A stretch of 64,000 bases of DNA, taken from positions 1,158,001-1,222,000 of the forward strand of contig NC_014410.1 in NCBI RefSeq assembly GCF_000145615.1, written 5' to 3'. This stretch comes from Thermoanaerobacterium thermosaccharolyticum DSM 571. GTDB taxonomy: Bacteria > Bacillota > Thermoanaerobacteria > Thermoanaerobacterales > Thermoanaerobacteraceae. Below the pieces are notes generated by a model. That model made no database searches. It was given only the letters and a program-made list of their open reading frames with translations, and had not been told where the DNA came from. Made by a program: the position numbers and the translations under genes. The number at the start of each line of letters is the position of its first letter. Position 1 is the first letter of the stretch. Positions 27,397 through 36,635 of this stretch are shown here, one piece after another.

Positions 27397-30006
27397 ATGA
27401 AGGAAAATTGGATTCTTGATATTGATGAAATTTCAAGCAATTTAAAGACAGATGTAAATAACGGACTTTCGACAGAAGAAGCTAAAAAGAGACTAGAAAA
27501 ATACGGCCCAAACAATTTAAGTGAAAAAAAGAAAAGAACCGTCCTTTCAATGTTATTGGATCAATTTAAAGATTATATGGTAATTATTTTAATAATTGCT
27601 TCTATAGTTTCGCTTTTTCTAGGTGAGATTACGGATGCAGTAATAATTTTGTTTATCATTTTGTTGAATGCCTTCTTAGGAATGATACAAGAAAATAATG
27701 CCGAAAAATCTCTTGAATCTCTCAAAAAATTGTCTGCACCGGTATCTCGAGTATTAAGAGATGGGAAAGTTATAGAGATAGAATCACAGTATCTCGTTCC
27801 TGGTGATGTGGTGTTTTTAGAAGCTGGAAATTTTGTACCGGCAGATGGCAGAATTATAGAATCTGCAAATTTGAAAATTGATGAATCTGCTCTCACTGGT
27901 GAATCAATTGCATCAGAAAAAATAGCAGGTAAATTATCGGATAAAAATTTGAATATCGGTGATAGAATTAATATGGTTTATATGGGGACAATTGTAACCT
28001 ATGGTAGAGGATTATTTGTAGTGACAGAGACTGGTATGGATACTGAGATGGGTAAAATTGCAAAAATGTTGGACAATGAAGATAAAGTAAGGACACCACT
28101 TCAGATTAAATTAGAGCAGTTAGGAAAATATCTTGGTACAGGAGCTCTTATTATATGTGCGATTATATTTATAATCGGAGTAATGGAAAAAAGGCCTGTA
28201 TTTGATATGTTTATGACATCAGTAAGTCTTGCTGTTGCTGCTATTCCTGAAGGATTACCTGCCATAGTGACAATTACTTTAGCTTTAGGCGTTCAAAAGA
28301 TGATTAAGAGAAACGCTATAATAAGAAAACTTCCTGCAGTAGAGACATTAGGAAGTGCCAATGTCATATGCTCTGATAAAACAGGTACTTTGACACAAAA
28401 TAAAATGACTGTTGTTAAGGTTTATACTGATTTTAAAGAGTTAGATTTAAATGATCAATATGACAATAAAGCTGATTTTTTATTAGAATGTTCAACTCTT
28501 TGTACTGATGCATTTATAGATGATAAAGGTAAAAGTTTTGGAGATCCAACTGAAGTTGCAATAGTATCTGTATTTGAAAAGAATCTTTCGAAAAAATCGG
28601 ATTTGGAAAATAAATATCCTAGAGTAGCAGAAATCCCTTTTGATTCTGACAGAAAGATGATGACGACGATTCATAAAGCCCATGACAATAATTACAAAGT
28701 CATAACAAAAGGCGCCTTTGACAATGTTATAGAAAGGTGTAAATACATATTAAAAGACGGCAAAATAGAGAATTTGACTGATGATGATAAATCAAAGATT
28801 AAACTAGAAAATGAGAAGATGGGAAATAACGCATTAAGGGTTTTGGCAATATCTTATAAAAATACTGATGATATTCCCGAAAGGCTAAGCAGTGATGATG
28901 TGGAGAAAGATTTGATATTTATTGGGTTACTAGGGATGATAGATCCGCCTAGAGAAGAAGTCAAAGACTCTGTTAAGATCTGCAAAATGGCAGGCATTAA
29001 GCCTGTTATGATAACAGGTGACCATAAGATTACTGCTATGGCTATTGCAAAAGAATTGGGGATTTTAAATAAAGGTGATATGGCTGTAACTGGTAGAGAA
29101 TTAGAAGCGATGACTGATGATGAATTGTATAAAAAAGTAAAAGATATATCTGTGTATGCCAGAGTTTCCCCTGAACATAAGATGAGGATTGTTAAAGCAT
29201 GGCAGAGGAATAATGCAGTTGTAGCCATGACCGGTGATGGTGTAAATGATGCACCAGCATTAAAACAGGCAGACATAGGTGCTGCAATGGGAATAACAGG
29301 CACTGATGTAGCAAAAGATTCTGCAGATATGGTATTGACTGACGATAATTTTGCGACAATAGTTGCTGCGATAGAGGAAGGAAGGACTATATATGAAAAT
29401 ATAAAAAAGTCTATTCACTACCTTTTATCATGCAATATAGGCGAAATACTTGTTCTTTTAATTGCTACATTAGCAGGTATGCCAATGCCTCTTAAACCAA
29501 TCCATATTTTATGGGTAAATCTTGTGACAGATAGTCTACCAGCACTAGCGTTAGGTGTTGAGCCGGCTGATAAAGACATCATGACCAAAAAACCAAGGCC
29601 TAAAAATGAAAACATCTTTGCTGATGGACTCATGTTTAGAATACCCATTGAAGGTATAATGATAGGATTAGTGTCTTTTATAGCATTTTTATTTGGGTTA
29701 AGAGAAAATCTTACTAATGCAAGAACTATGGCATTTGCTGTATTAACTTTTTCACAGCTTTCTCAAGCGATGAATGCAAGATCCAACAAATCCATATTTA
29801 AAGTTGGCTTACTTAAAAATAAATACATGGTATTGGCTTTAGCTGTTTCTATATTCCTTCAACTTGTGGTTATATTGACTCCTCTTAATGCTATATTTGA
29901 CATAAAAAATATAAACATATACGATTGGGATATTATAGTTTTATTATCGCTTTCGCCTATTATAATTATGGAGATAGTAAAGGCTTTATTCTTCAAGACA
30001 AAATAA
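27397..30006 (+). CDS. P2A-type cation-transporting ATPase (Ca2+/Mn2+), riboswitch controlled
   Basis: About 869 residues. TGES (LTGESIASE), the phosphorylation motif CSDKTGTLTQNKMTVV, MITGDHKITA and MTGDGVNDAPALKQADIG are intact. The M4 motif AAIPEGLPAIVTITLA carries the PEGL ion-site glutamate of Ca2+ pumps. Ten membrane segments are apparent. By sequence it is called a calcium pump, but the upstream Mn2+ riboswitch suggests Mn2+ export, as for YoaB-type pumps of lactic bacteria. ATG 27397 with the site TTAGGAGG; an earlier in-frame start lies within the riboswitch and is not used. Confidence 0.92.
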   Translation: MKENWILDIDEISSNLKTDVNNGLSTEEAKKRLEKYGPNNLSEKKKRTVLSMLLDQFKDYMVIILIIASIVSLFLGEITDAVIILFIILLNAFLGMIQENNAEKSLESLKKLSAPVSRVLRDGKVIEIESQYLVPGDVVFLEAGNFVPADGRIIESANLKIDESALTGESIASEKIAGKLSDKNLNIGDRINMVYMGTIVTYGRGLFVVTETGMDTEMGKIAKMLDNEDKVRTPLQIKLEQLGKYLGTGALIICAIIFIIGVMEKRPVFDMFMTSVSLAVAAIPEGLPAIVTITLALGVQKMIKRNAIIRKLPAVETLGSANVICSDKTGTLTQNKMTVVKVYTDFKELDLNDQYDNKADFLLECSTLCTDAFIDDKGKSFGDPTEVAIVSVFEKNLSKKSDLENKYPRVAEIPFDSDRKMMTTIHKAHDNNYKVITKGAFDNVIERCKYILKDGKIENLTDDDKSKIKLENEKMGNNALRVLAISYKNTDDIPERLSSDDVEKDLIFIGLLGMIDPPREEVKDSVKICKMAGIKPVMITGDHKITAMAIAKELGILNKGDMAVTGRELEAMTDDELYKKVKDISVYARVSPEHKMRIVKAWQRNNAVVAMTGDGVNDAPALKQADIGAAMGITGTDVAKDSADMVLTDDNFATIVAAIEEGRTIYENIKKSIHYLLSCNIGEILVLLIATLAGMPMPLKPIHILWVNLVTDSLPALALGVEPADKDIMTKKPRPKNENIFADGLMFRIPIEGIMIGLVSFIAFLFGLRENLTNARTMAFAVLTFSQLSQAMNARSNKSIFKVGLLKNKYMVLALAVSIFLQLVVILTPLNAIFDIKNINIYDWDIIVLLSLSPIIIMEIVKALFFKTK

Positions 30007-30012
30007 AATATT

Positions 30013-30106
30013 AAAACCAACCTTATCTGATATGCCACATATCAGTAAACAGCTTGTTATTTTTACTGTCTACTATACGGGCATATCAGTTAATAAGGTG
30101 GTTTTT
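30013..30106. terminator. Long imperfect inverted repeat between convergent genes
   Basis: AAAACCAACCTTAT and TGATATGCC (30013-30036) pair with GGCATATCA and ATAAGGTGGTTTT (30080-30105). Inside, CAGTAAA (30043-30049) pairs with TTTACTG (30062-30068). The arms end in an A-run and T-run, so it can stop transcription from both sides; its size is larger than usual. Confidence 0.65.
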
Positions 30107-30935
30107 ACGTTACAATATGTGGATATAAAACAGCAGAGATAACTTGTATTACTACTGTTGCTAATATCAGTATTAACCAATCAAAACTAGCTCCTGAAAT
30201 GCTGCCGTTTATAAGGTATCCTCGCAAAAGTTCAACAACATAACTCAGTGGATTTATTTTAGCTATGATTTGTAGCCAATGAGGCATTATTTGTATTGGA
30301 TAGATGGCGTTGCTTGCAAAAAATAATGGCATTGTAATAACCTGGCCAATTCCCATAAACCTTTCTCTGCTTTTGACTATAGCAGCCAAAGCCATAGATA
30401 GAGAGGAAAAGAATGCAGCACCAAGTATTATGGTAAATATACTCATGATTATGTTTAGCAAACTCCACTTGATATTTAGGCAAAGCAAATATGATAAAAA
30501 TAATATTATGATTACTTGACTTATAGCCCTTACTCCTGCACCAAATGCTTTACCTGTAACAAAAGCTGCTCTTGGGACTGGCATTGCTATAAGCTTTTGA
30601 AGTATGCCTTGATCTTTATCCCATATTATGCTTAAACCGTAAAATATCGATATAAACATCATAGATTGGGCCAAGATGCCAGGTGCCATAAACGTTTGAT
30701 AATTTACATTTCCTGTAGGTATTGCACGTATTCTGGAAAATGCCTGACCAAATATTAGAAGCCAAAGAACTGGTTGAACTGCTCTTGTAAGCAATTCTGT
30801 AGGATCATGCCTTAGCTTCCTAACTTCCATCTCTGCTATAGTGAATGAATTGAATATATAGTCAAGAATAATTTTCAGCGGCGATTTTGTCTTAGCTGAA
30901 TCTTTGGATTCTTTTGCGTAATTGACTTGTTTCAC
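30105..30935 (-). CDS. ABC-2 type transporter permease (DrrB-like)
   Basis: 276 residues with about six membrane segments and the ABC-2 pattern PVLWLLIFGQAF, MAPGILAQSMMF, and AIYPIQIMPHWLQIIAKINPLSYVVELLRG. It would pair with the ATPase whose gene it overlaps by 44 bases. Such DrrAB-type exporters pump drugs or lipids; the substrate is unknown. GTG 30935 with the site GGAGGT. Its 3' end overlaps the inverted repeat shared with the P-type ATPase. Confidence 0.88.
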   Translation of the reverse strand: MKQVNYAKESKDSAKTKSPLKIILDYIFNSFTIAEMEVRKLRHDPTELLTRAVQPVLWLLIFGQAFSRIRAIPTGNVNYQTFMAPGILAQSMMFISIFYGLSIIWDKDQGILQKLIAMPVPRAAFVTGKAFGAGVRAISQVIIILFLSYLLCLNIKWSLLNIIMSIFTIILGAAFFSSLSMALAAIVKSRERFMGIGQVITMPLFFASNAIYPIQIMPHWLQIIAKINPLSYVVELLRGYLINGSISGASFDWLILILATVVIQVISAVLYPHIVT

Positions 30936-31692
30936 GATAACTACCTCCAGATTCTAGTTGATTTTTAGTGAAAAATGTAAATACATCTTCTAGGGTGGCA
31001 TCGGGGTTTCCGGTTTTTAATTTTAATTCTTCTGGCGTACCCATTGCTGCGATTTTACCACTATTCATTATAGCTATTCTTCCACATATAGCTTCCGCTT
31101 CTTCCATATAGTGAGTAGTTATTAAAATAGTTAAACCAGTTTCTTTTCTCAGAGTTTCAAGCACTTTCCAGACATTTAGCCTTGCAACTGGGTCTAATCC
31201 TACTGTTGGTTCATCAAGTATTAAAACTTCAGGTCTGTGTATTATAGCCTGGCCGATTTCCAACCTTCGTATCATTCCACCAGAATATTCTTTTATAAGG
31301 CGGTTTTCTGCATCTTTAAGATTCAATATATTGAGTATATAGTCAATTCTTTCTTCTCTTTCTTTTTTGCTAAGTCTTAGGAGTTTAGCTACAAAGAGGA
31401 GGTTCTCATAACCAGTTAGAGTAGAATCAGCAGAAAGGGCCTGTGGTACATATCCAATGTATTTTCTTATTGTTGCACCGTATTTTTTTGCATCGTACCC
31501 TGCAACAAATATTTCTCCTGATGTAGGTGGCATCAAAGTAGTAATCATGCGAATAGTTGTGGTTTTCCCGGCTCCATTTGGACCCAGTAAGCCAAATACT
31601 TCTCCTTTTTCAACGTTAAATGTAATTCCGCCGACAGCTTCAAAGTCTCTAAATTTCTTTTTTAAATTTTTTATTTCGATTGAAAAATTCAT
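30892..31692 (-). CDS. ABC transporter ATP-binding protein (DrrA-like)
   Basis: About 266 residues: Walker A GPNGAGKTTT, Q-loop VPQ, signature YSGGMIRR (LSGGQ replaced by YSGGM, common in this group), Walker B LILDEP, H-loop TTHYMEEAE. The C-terminal DATLEDVFTFFT segment is typical of DrrA-type exporters. ATG 31692 fits the site AGAAGGTGAT; the frame from 31719 would overlap the marR gene. Probably co-transcribed with the MarR gene upstream. Confidence 0.92.
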   Translation of the reverse strand: MNFSIEIKNLKKKFRDFEAVGGITFNVEKGEVFGLLGPNGAGKTTTIRMITTLMPPTSGEIFVAGYDAKKYGATIRKYIGYVPQALSADSTLTGYENLLFVAKLLRLSKKEREERIDYILNILNLKDAENRLIKEYSGGMIRRLEIGQAIIHRPEVLILDEPTVGLDPVARLNVWKVLETLRKETGLTILITTHYMEEAEAICGRIAIMNSGKIAAMGTPEELKLKTGNPDATLEDVFTFFTKNQLESGGSYRETSQLRKRIQRFS

Positions 31693-31705
31693 CAAAATCA
31701 CCTTC

Positions 31706-32146
31706 TTAAATTGTATCAATATTGTTTGACGTTTTTAACAATGTTTCGAGATTTTTATTTAACATATTTAAGTCTATATCTTTTGTACATTTAGTGACTA
31801 TTTTATTAAGAACCAATGTACGGTATTCTAAAATTTCATTTAGCAGATTAGAGCCTTTATCAGTTAATTTCAAAAAGACAAGACGCCTATCTTTAGTGTC
31901 TCTCCACCGAGATACTAAATCATCAGCAACAAGATTATCGATTAGCCCTGTAAGGGTGCTTGGAGATAGTAGAAGTTGCGATTGTAGCTGTTTCATAGTA
32001 ATCGCCTCATCAGAATGCAATTTGTTTAGAACCCAGAATCTGGACATTGTGATATTTTTGCTGTTTAAATAGTTTTTAGTTACGAGATTCATCTTATGGT
32101 TGATTTCACGCAACAAATATTCTAATGATTTTATTTCTGTATCCAT
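31706..32146 (-). CDS. MarR family transcriptional regulator
   Basis: 146 residues with a winged helix: TMKQLQSQLLLSPSTLTGLI (recognition helix) and the wing SRWRDTKDRRLVFLKLTDKG. It heads the regulator-ATPase-permease operon, so it probably represses its own exporter until a ligand binds. ATG 32146 with the site TTGGGAGG. Confidence 0.9.
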   Translation of the reverse strand: MDTEIKSLEYLLREINHKMNLVTKNYLNSKNITMSRFWVLNKLHSDEAITMKQLQSQLLLSPSTLTGLIDNLVADDLVSRWRDTKDRRLVFLKLTDKGSNLLNEILEYRTLVLNKIVTKCTKDIDLNMLNKNLETLLKTSNNIDTI

Positions 32147-32186
32147 TTAATCAGCCTCCCAAATAATTCGGAAACCGTACTTTATG

Positions 32187-32215
32187 ATTATAGTATAAAA
32201 TATCCTAAATGTCAA
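32187..32215 (-). promoter_or_regulatory. Sigma-A promoter of the marR-ABC operon
   Basis: On the minus strand TTGACA (32210-32215), 17-base spacer, TATAAT (32187-32192). A MarR operator would be expected here; no clear palindrome is seen. Confidence 0.85.
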
Positions 32216-32264
32216 AAGTTTCATTTTCAGAGTAAAAATATTAATTGTTTGTATATTGTATTTA

Positions 32265-32292
32265 TTGAATTATAACAATTGTATGGTATAAT
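32265..32292 (+). promoter_or_regulatory. Promoter of the ECF S-component gene
   Basis: TTGAAT at 32265-32270, 16-base spacer, TATAAT at 32287-32292 with TGG before it (extended -10). Confidence 0.7.
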
Positions 32293-32321
32293 AATTTTAA
32301 TTAAAAATGGGAGGTATGCAT

Positions 32322-32837
32322 GTGAGAGAAAAAGACTTTAAAAGACTCGTCTATATAGCGTTAATGACTGCACTTATTACTGTAGGAACTATGGTTATAC
32401 AGATTCCTACACCTTATACAAAAGGATACGTAAATATTGGAGATTCATTTATATTTTTATCAGCTTCAATATTAGGGCCTTTTGCTGGATTCATCTCCGG
32501 TGGCGTTGGTTCAGCCCTGGCTGATCTTTTGTCAGGATATGTTGTGTGGGCGCCCTGGACTTTTGTCATAAAGGGTTTAGAAGGACTTATAGTTGCACTT
32601 TTGCTTAAAAAACGGAGTGCAAAAAAATCTTTAGTGCGAATTGCGGTTTTTATTTTAGCAGCGATATGGATGGTATTCGGCTATTACATCGGTGGCGCCG
32701 CTATGTATGGTTTTAAAGCAGCTTTAGCTGATGTACCAGGAAACATTATTCAAGGTATAGGCAGCGTAATTATCGGCTCCATTCTTGTTGAATCATTATC
32801 GAGAATAAAATATTTTAAAGACTTAAAGCAAGGTTAA
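32322..32837 (+). CDS. ECF transporter S component (substrate-binding membrane protein)
   Basis: About 171 residues, six membrane segments. The pattern LGPFAGFISGGVGSALADLLSGYVVWAPWTFVIKGLEGLI is typical of the ECF S-component group often called DUF1393 or HmpT-like. It would bind a vitamin and share an EcfAAT module encoded elsewhere. No vitamin riboswitch is visible, so the substrate is open. GTG 32322 follows GGGAGGT at 32309-32315; ATG 32307 lies before that site. Confidence 0.82.
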   Translation: MREKDFKRLVYIALMTALITVGTMVIQIPTPYTKGYVNIGDSFIFLSASILGPFAGFISGGVGSALADLLSGYVVWAPWTFVIKGLEGLIVALLLKKRSAKKSLVRIAVFILAAIWMVFGYYIGGAAMYGFKAALADVPGNIIQGIGSVIIGSILVESLSRIKYFKDLKQG

Positions 32838-32856
32838 TGATAACTTGCTTTTTTCT
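32825..32856 (+). terminator. Terminator of the ECF S-component gene
   Basis: AAAGCAAG at 32825-32832 pairs with CTTGCTTT at 32844-32851, then TTTTC. The stop codon lies in the loop. Confidence 0.8.
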
Positions 32857-32904
32857 TTACAAAAATGTATTATTTTATATAAGAATGGCTCAGGGGTGGT
32901 ATAA

Positions 32905-33621
32905 ATGATAGATACAGTGATGTTTGATTTAGATGGTACTCTATTGCCTGTAGATACTGATAAAATGATCATGGATTATTTTAAAGCTATATCGAAGAAA
33001 ATATCTGCTCATTTTGAGCCGTCATTTTTTCAAAATGCTCTTTTTACTGCCAGCATGGATATGATAAACAATTTAGATCCTGACAAGACAAATGAAGAAG
33101 CTTTTTTTGATTCGTTTTTAAAAATAGTGAAATATCCAAAGGAAAAATTGATGACAATTTTTAATGATTTTTATGAAAATGACTATAAAAATTTAGGATT
33201 AGGTGTTTGCAAAAATGAGTACGTAAAGATGTCGGTAGAATTACTAAAGGAAAAAGGTTATGATATTGTACTTGCTACAAATCCTATTTTTCCAGATATA
33301 GCAATAAAAGAAAGATTGAGATGGGCCGGTCTTGATCATACATATTTTAGTTTTATAACATCTTATGAGAGAATGCACTATTGCAAGCCTTATATTGAAT
33401 ACTACAAAGAAATTATTTATAAACTTAATAAAGATCCACAGAATTGTATCATGATAGGAAATGATGTTGATGAAGATATAGTGTCTTCCAGCATCGGATT
33501 TAAGACATTTCTAGTAGATGAATTTATGATAAATAGGTCATCAAAAGATATTTCAACTATAGATCGCGGAAATTACAAGGATATGTACGAGTATATTAAG
33601 AGATTACCTGTTGTTAGATAG
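32905..33621 (+). CDS. HAD-family hydrolase
   Basis: 238 residues. Motif I FDLDGTL (nucleophile D near residue 8), motif II in ATNP, motif III K in CKPYIEYY and motif IV MIGNDVDEDI are all present. The C1 cap lies after motif I. Probably a small-molecule phosphatase; substrate unknown. It runs directly into the MBL hydrolase gene. Confidence 0.85.
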   Translation: MIDTVMFDLDGTLLPVDTDKMIMDYFKAISKKISAHFEPSFFQNALFTASMDMINNLDPDKTNEEAFFDSFLKIVKYPKEKLMTIFNDFYENDYKNLGLGVCKNEYVKMSVELLKEKGYDIVLATNPIFPDIAIKERLRWAGLDHTYFSFITSYERMHYCKPYIEYYKEIIYKLNKDPQNCIMIGNDVDEDIVSSSIGFKTFLVDEFMINRSSKDISTIDRGNYKDMYEYIKRLPVVR

Positions 33622-33633
33622 GAGATGATTGGT

Positions 33634-34356
33634 GTGAAACTTACAATTCTTGGTTCTCATGGACCGTATCCTGGAGTCGATGGTGCATGTTCAGGTTATT
33701 TACTGGAGGATAATGATTTAAATGTACTTGTTGATTGTGGTAGCGGTGTTATAAGCAGATATCAGCGATTTCATGATTTGCGGGATTTAAAGTACATAAT
33801 ACTTACACACCTACATTCGGACCATATGTCAGACATGCTTGTATTAAGGTATGCTGTAGATATTATGATGAGAAAAGGTTATATAAAAGAGCCGATAAAT
33901 GTATTCTGTCCTAGTGAGCCTTATAAAGTGCTGGAAGAGTTAAATTTTAATGGGGTTTTTAAAATTAAAAATATAGATGAGGATTTAAAGCTAAATATAG
34001 GAAATTTGAATATAACATTTAAAAAAGTTGAGCATCCTGTTAGTACTTTTGCTGTTAAATTTGACGATGGTCAAAGGACGTTTGTATTTAGTAGCGATAC
34101 GGTATACTGCGATAACCTAGTTTCTTTTGCTGAAAATTCTGATTTATTTTTATGCGATGGTAATTTATTAAATGGTGAGAAGGGACCGCATCTTACGGCA
34201 AGGCAGGCAGCGGAAATTTCGAAAGCGGCTTTCTGTAAAAAACTTGTTATTACACATCTTTGGCCACAACATGCTGTAGCAGAGTATGTTAAAGAAGCAT
34301 CCGAAGTGATACATGATGTAAATATAGCAAAACCTTTTGATGTATATTACATATGA
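33634..34356 (+). CDS. MBL-fold metallohydrolase (RNase Z-like)
   Basis: About 240 residues. HxHxDH motif HLHSDH near residue 60, then VEHPVSTFAVKF, FSSDTVYCDN and ITHLWPQH. The layout resembles the RNase Z/arylsulfatase branch of the beta-lactamase fold, but substrate is not evident. GTG 33634 follows GGAGATG; ATG 33625 overlaps that site. Its end overlaps the comEC start. Confidence 0.85.
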   Translation: MKLTILGSHGPYPGVDGACSGYLLEDNDLNVLVDCGSGVISRYQRFHDLRDLKYIILTHLHSDHMSDMLVLRYAVDIMMRKGYIKEPINVFCPSEPYKVLEELNFNGVFKIKNIDEDLKLNIGNLNITFKKVEHPVSTFAVKFDDGQRTFVFSSDTVYCDNLVSFAENSDLFLCDGNLLNGEKGPHLTARQAAEISKAAFCKKLVITHLWPQHAVAEYVKEASEVIHDVNIAKPFDVYYI

Positions 34357-36635
34357 TGATTATGGATAAGCCGTTTTTACTTGTAGCTATTTTTTTATCT
34401 CTTGGCATTATTATAAGCAAATATCTAGAGATAAATACTGTTTTATTATTTATCATACTTTGTGTGATTTTAATTTTAAGTATTTACACATATCTAAAAA
34501 GAAAAGATTCTACAATTTTGTTGCTTTTGTCAGTCGCGATTTTTGGTATGATTATTGGTGCAAACGCATTGCATTCCAAAGGTATGTACGACAATCTTAA
34601 CAACAAATTAGTTTCTTTTGATGGAATTGTATCAGATGTTGTGGTCAAAGATGGTATTTCAAAGTATGTATTAAAGCCCAAAAATAAAGAAAAAATCTTA
34701 ATAACACAGTACGGAGGAGTATTTCCGAAAGATGGAGATTTGGTTGAATTACGTGGTATAATACAATTACCACAAGGTAAAAGAAATCCAGGTGGGTTTG
34801 ACTATAAATTGTATTTAAAGAAAAATGGTATAACTGCATTGATGAGTGTAAATGGATATTCAGTAAAGATTATTAAAAAAAATGCAGACAGTATCATCCA
34901 AAGAGTTTTTAGGAATACAAAGGAACGGATAGTTGAAAATTATAGCGTATCGATGCCGAAGAATGATGCTGATTTTGTGTCGTCTGTTATATTAGGTGAA
35001 TACAATGTTGAAGATGATATACTCAATTCTTTTAGAATTACAGGTATTTCACATATAATTGCAGTATCAGGTTTCAACTTTGGATTATTGACTGTTTTTA
35101 TGATGTTTGTTTTAAATATATTTCATATAAGGAGATACTCTGCTCCGATTATAATTCCTTTGTTGATTTTTTATACGTTGATTACTGGTTTACCACCATC
35201 TGCAGTAAGATCTGTTATAATGGCTTCCATGGCTTTAATTGCATCATCAATAGGCAGGAATAATAATCCAATCAATGCAGTATCTTTTGCTGCAGTGATT
35301 ATACTTTCTTTTAATCCATTGATGCTTTTTGATATAGGGTTTCAGCTATCATTTGTAGCAACATTGTCTATATTGCTTTTGTATAATCCTGTTAAAGATA
35401 TGCTGAAAATAAAAAATGAAAAGTTAAAAGAGGTTGTGTCTGTTACTGTTGCTGCACAATTAGGAACAATACCGATTACAATATATTCTTTTCACAACCT
35501 TTCAATTATTTCTCTTCTGCCTAATATTATAATTGTTCCAATTGTGAGTATAGCGGTTATTTTAGGATTTTTATCAGCTTTAATTGGACTTATATTTTCG
35601 CCTTTGGCTATTATTTTAAACATGATAAATACGCCTATTGTCGAATTAATATTATTTCTCACAAAAATTTTTGCAGAAATTCCGCATGCTTCGATAAATG
35701 TATCTGTGCCGCCATTTTATATGATAATATTTTATTATACAGCTTTGTTAATAATGATAAGCAGTCTAAGCAAAATAAATAAGTTAAAAGTCATATTGCT
35801 AATTTTGGTCACATCAATGACAATATTATTTGTTAACACATTAATACCCAGAAATCTTGAAATAACTTTTCTTGATGTAGGACAAGGCGATAGTACATTT
35901 TTAAGGACTCCAGATGGTGAAAATATATTGATAGATGGTGGTGGAAGGCCTGAATACAATAGATCTTCTTTTGATGTAGGACAAGATATACTTTTACCTT
36001 ATTTACTGTATGAGAATGCAGCATCATTAGATGCAATATTCATATCACACACTGATTCGGACCATATTGGAGGAATACTTTCAATTTTAGATGATGTAGA
36101 TGTAAAGAGGATTTTTATCGGTCGTCAAGTGCAGGAAGATGAAAATTATAAAAGGCTTATGGATATAGCAAATAAGAAAAAGATACCAGTTTTTCAGTTG
36201 TCAAAAGGTGATACTATAACTATTGACGGAATAAGATATTATGTTTTGAGTCCTAGTTCCAGTATTATTAATGAGAATCCGATAAACAATAATGCCCTAG
36301 TCTTTAAAATGGTATATCAGAATGTCAGTATCTTATTTACTGGCGATATAGAGAAAGAAGCTGAAAATGCATTGATAGATGATAACATATCATCAGATAT
36401 TTTGAAAGTTGCACATCATGGCTCAAATACCTCTTCACAAAAAAATTTTATTGATAAGGTGAATCCTAAAATTAGTGTTATCATGGTTGGAAAAAATAAT
36501 TATGGACAACCAGATAGTGAAGTAGTAAAATATTTAGAAAGCAAATCACAACTTTTTAGGACGGACAAGGATGGAGCTGTAATTGTAGATACAAATGGTA
36601 CATATATTCATATCAAAAAAATGGTCGGGGACTGA
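34353..36635 (+). CDS. comEC: DNA internalization protein ComEC/Rec2
   Basis: 760 residues: N-terminal membrane helices and DUF4131-like beta part, the competence domain (ISHIIAVSGFNFGLLTVFMM, LPPSAVRSVIMASMALIA), and a C-terminal metallo-beta-lactamase domain (FLDVGQGDSTFLRTPDG, HTDSDHIGG, VAHHGSNTSS). It forms the channel that brings single-stranded DNA into the cell and may degrade the other strand. With comEA at 13.3 kb, this supports natural competence. It overlaps holA by one base. Confidence 0.95.
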   Translation: MMIMDKPFLLVAIFLSLGIIISKYLEINTVLLFIILCVILILSIYTYLKRKDSTILLLLSVAIFGMIIGANALHSKGMYDNLNNKLVSFDGIVSDVVVKDGISKYVLKPKNKEKILITQYGGVFPKDGDLVELRGIIQLPQGKRNPGGFDYKLYLKKNGITALMSVNGYSVKIIKKNADSIIQRVFRNTKERIVENYSVSMPKNDADFVSSVILGEYNVEDDILNSFRITGISHIIAVSGFNFGLLTVFMMFVLNIFHIRRYSAPIIIPLLIFYTLITGLPPSAVRSVIMASMALIASSIGRNNNPINAVSFAAVIILSFNPLMLFDIGFQLSFVATLSILLLYNPVKDMLKIKNEKLKEVVSVTVAAQLGTIPITIYSFHNLSIISLLPNIIIVPIVSIAVILGFLSALIGLIFSPLAIILNMINTPIVELILFLTKIFAEIPHASINVSVPPFYMIIFYYTALLIMISSLSKINKLKVILLILVTSMTILFVNTLIPRNLEITFLDVGQGDSTFLRTPDGENILIDGGGRPEYNRSSFDVGQDILLPYLLYENAASLDAIFISHTDSDHIGGILSILDDVDVKRIFIGRQVQEDENYKRLMDIANKKKIPVFQLSKGDTITIDGIRYYVLSPSSSIINENPINNNALVFKMVYQNVSILFTGDIEKEAENALIDDNISSDILKVAHHGSNTSSQKNFIDKVNPKISVIMVGKNNYGQPDSEVVKYLESKSQLFRTDKDGAVIVDTNGTYIHIKKMVGD

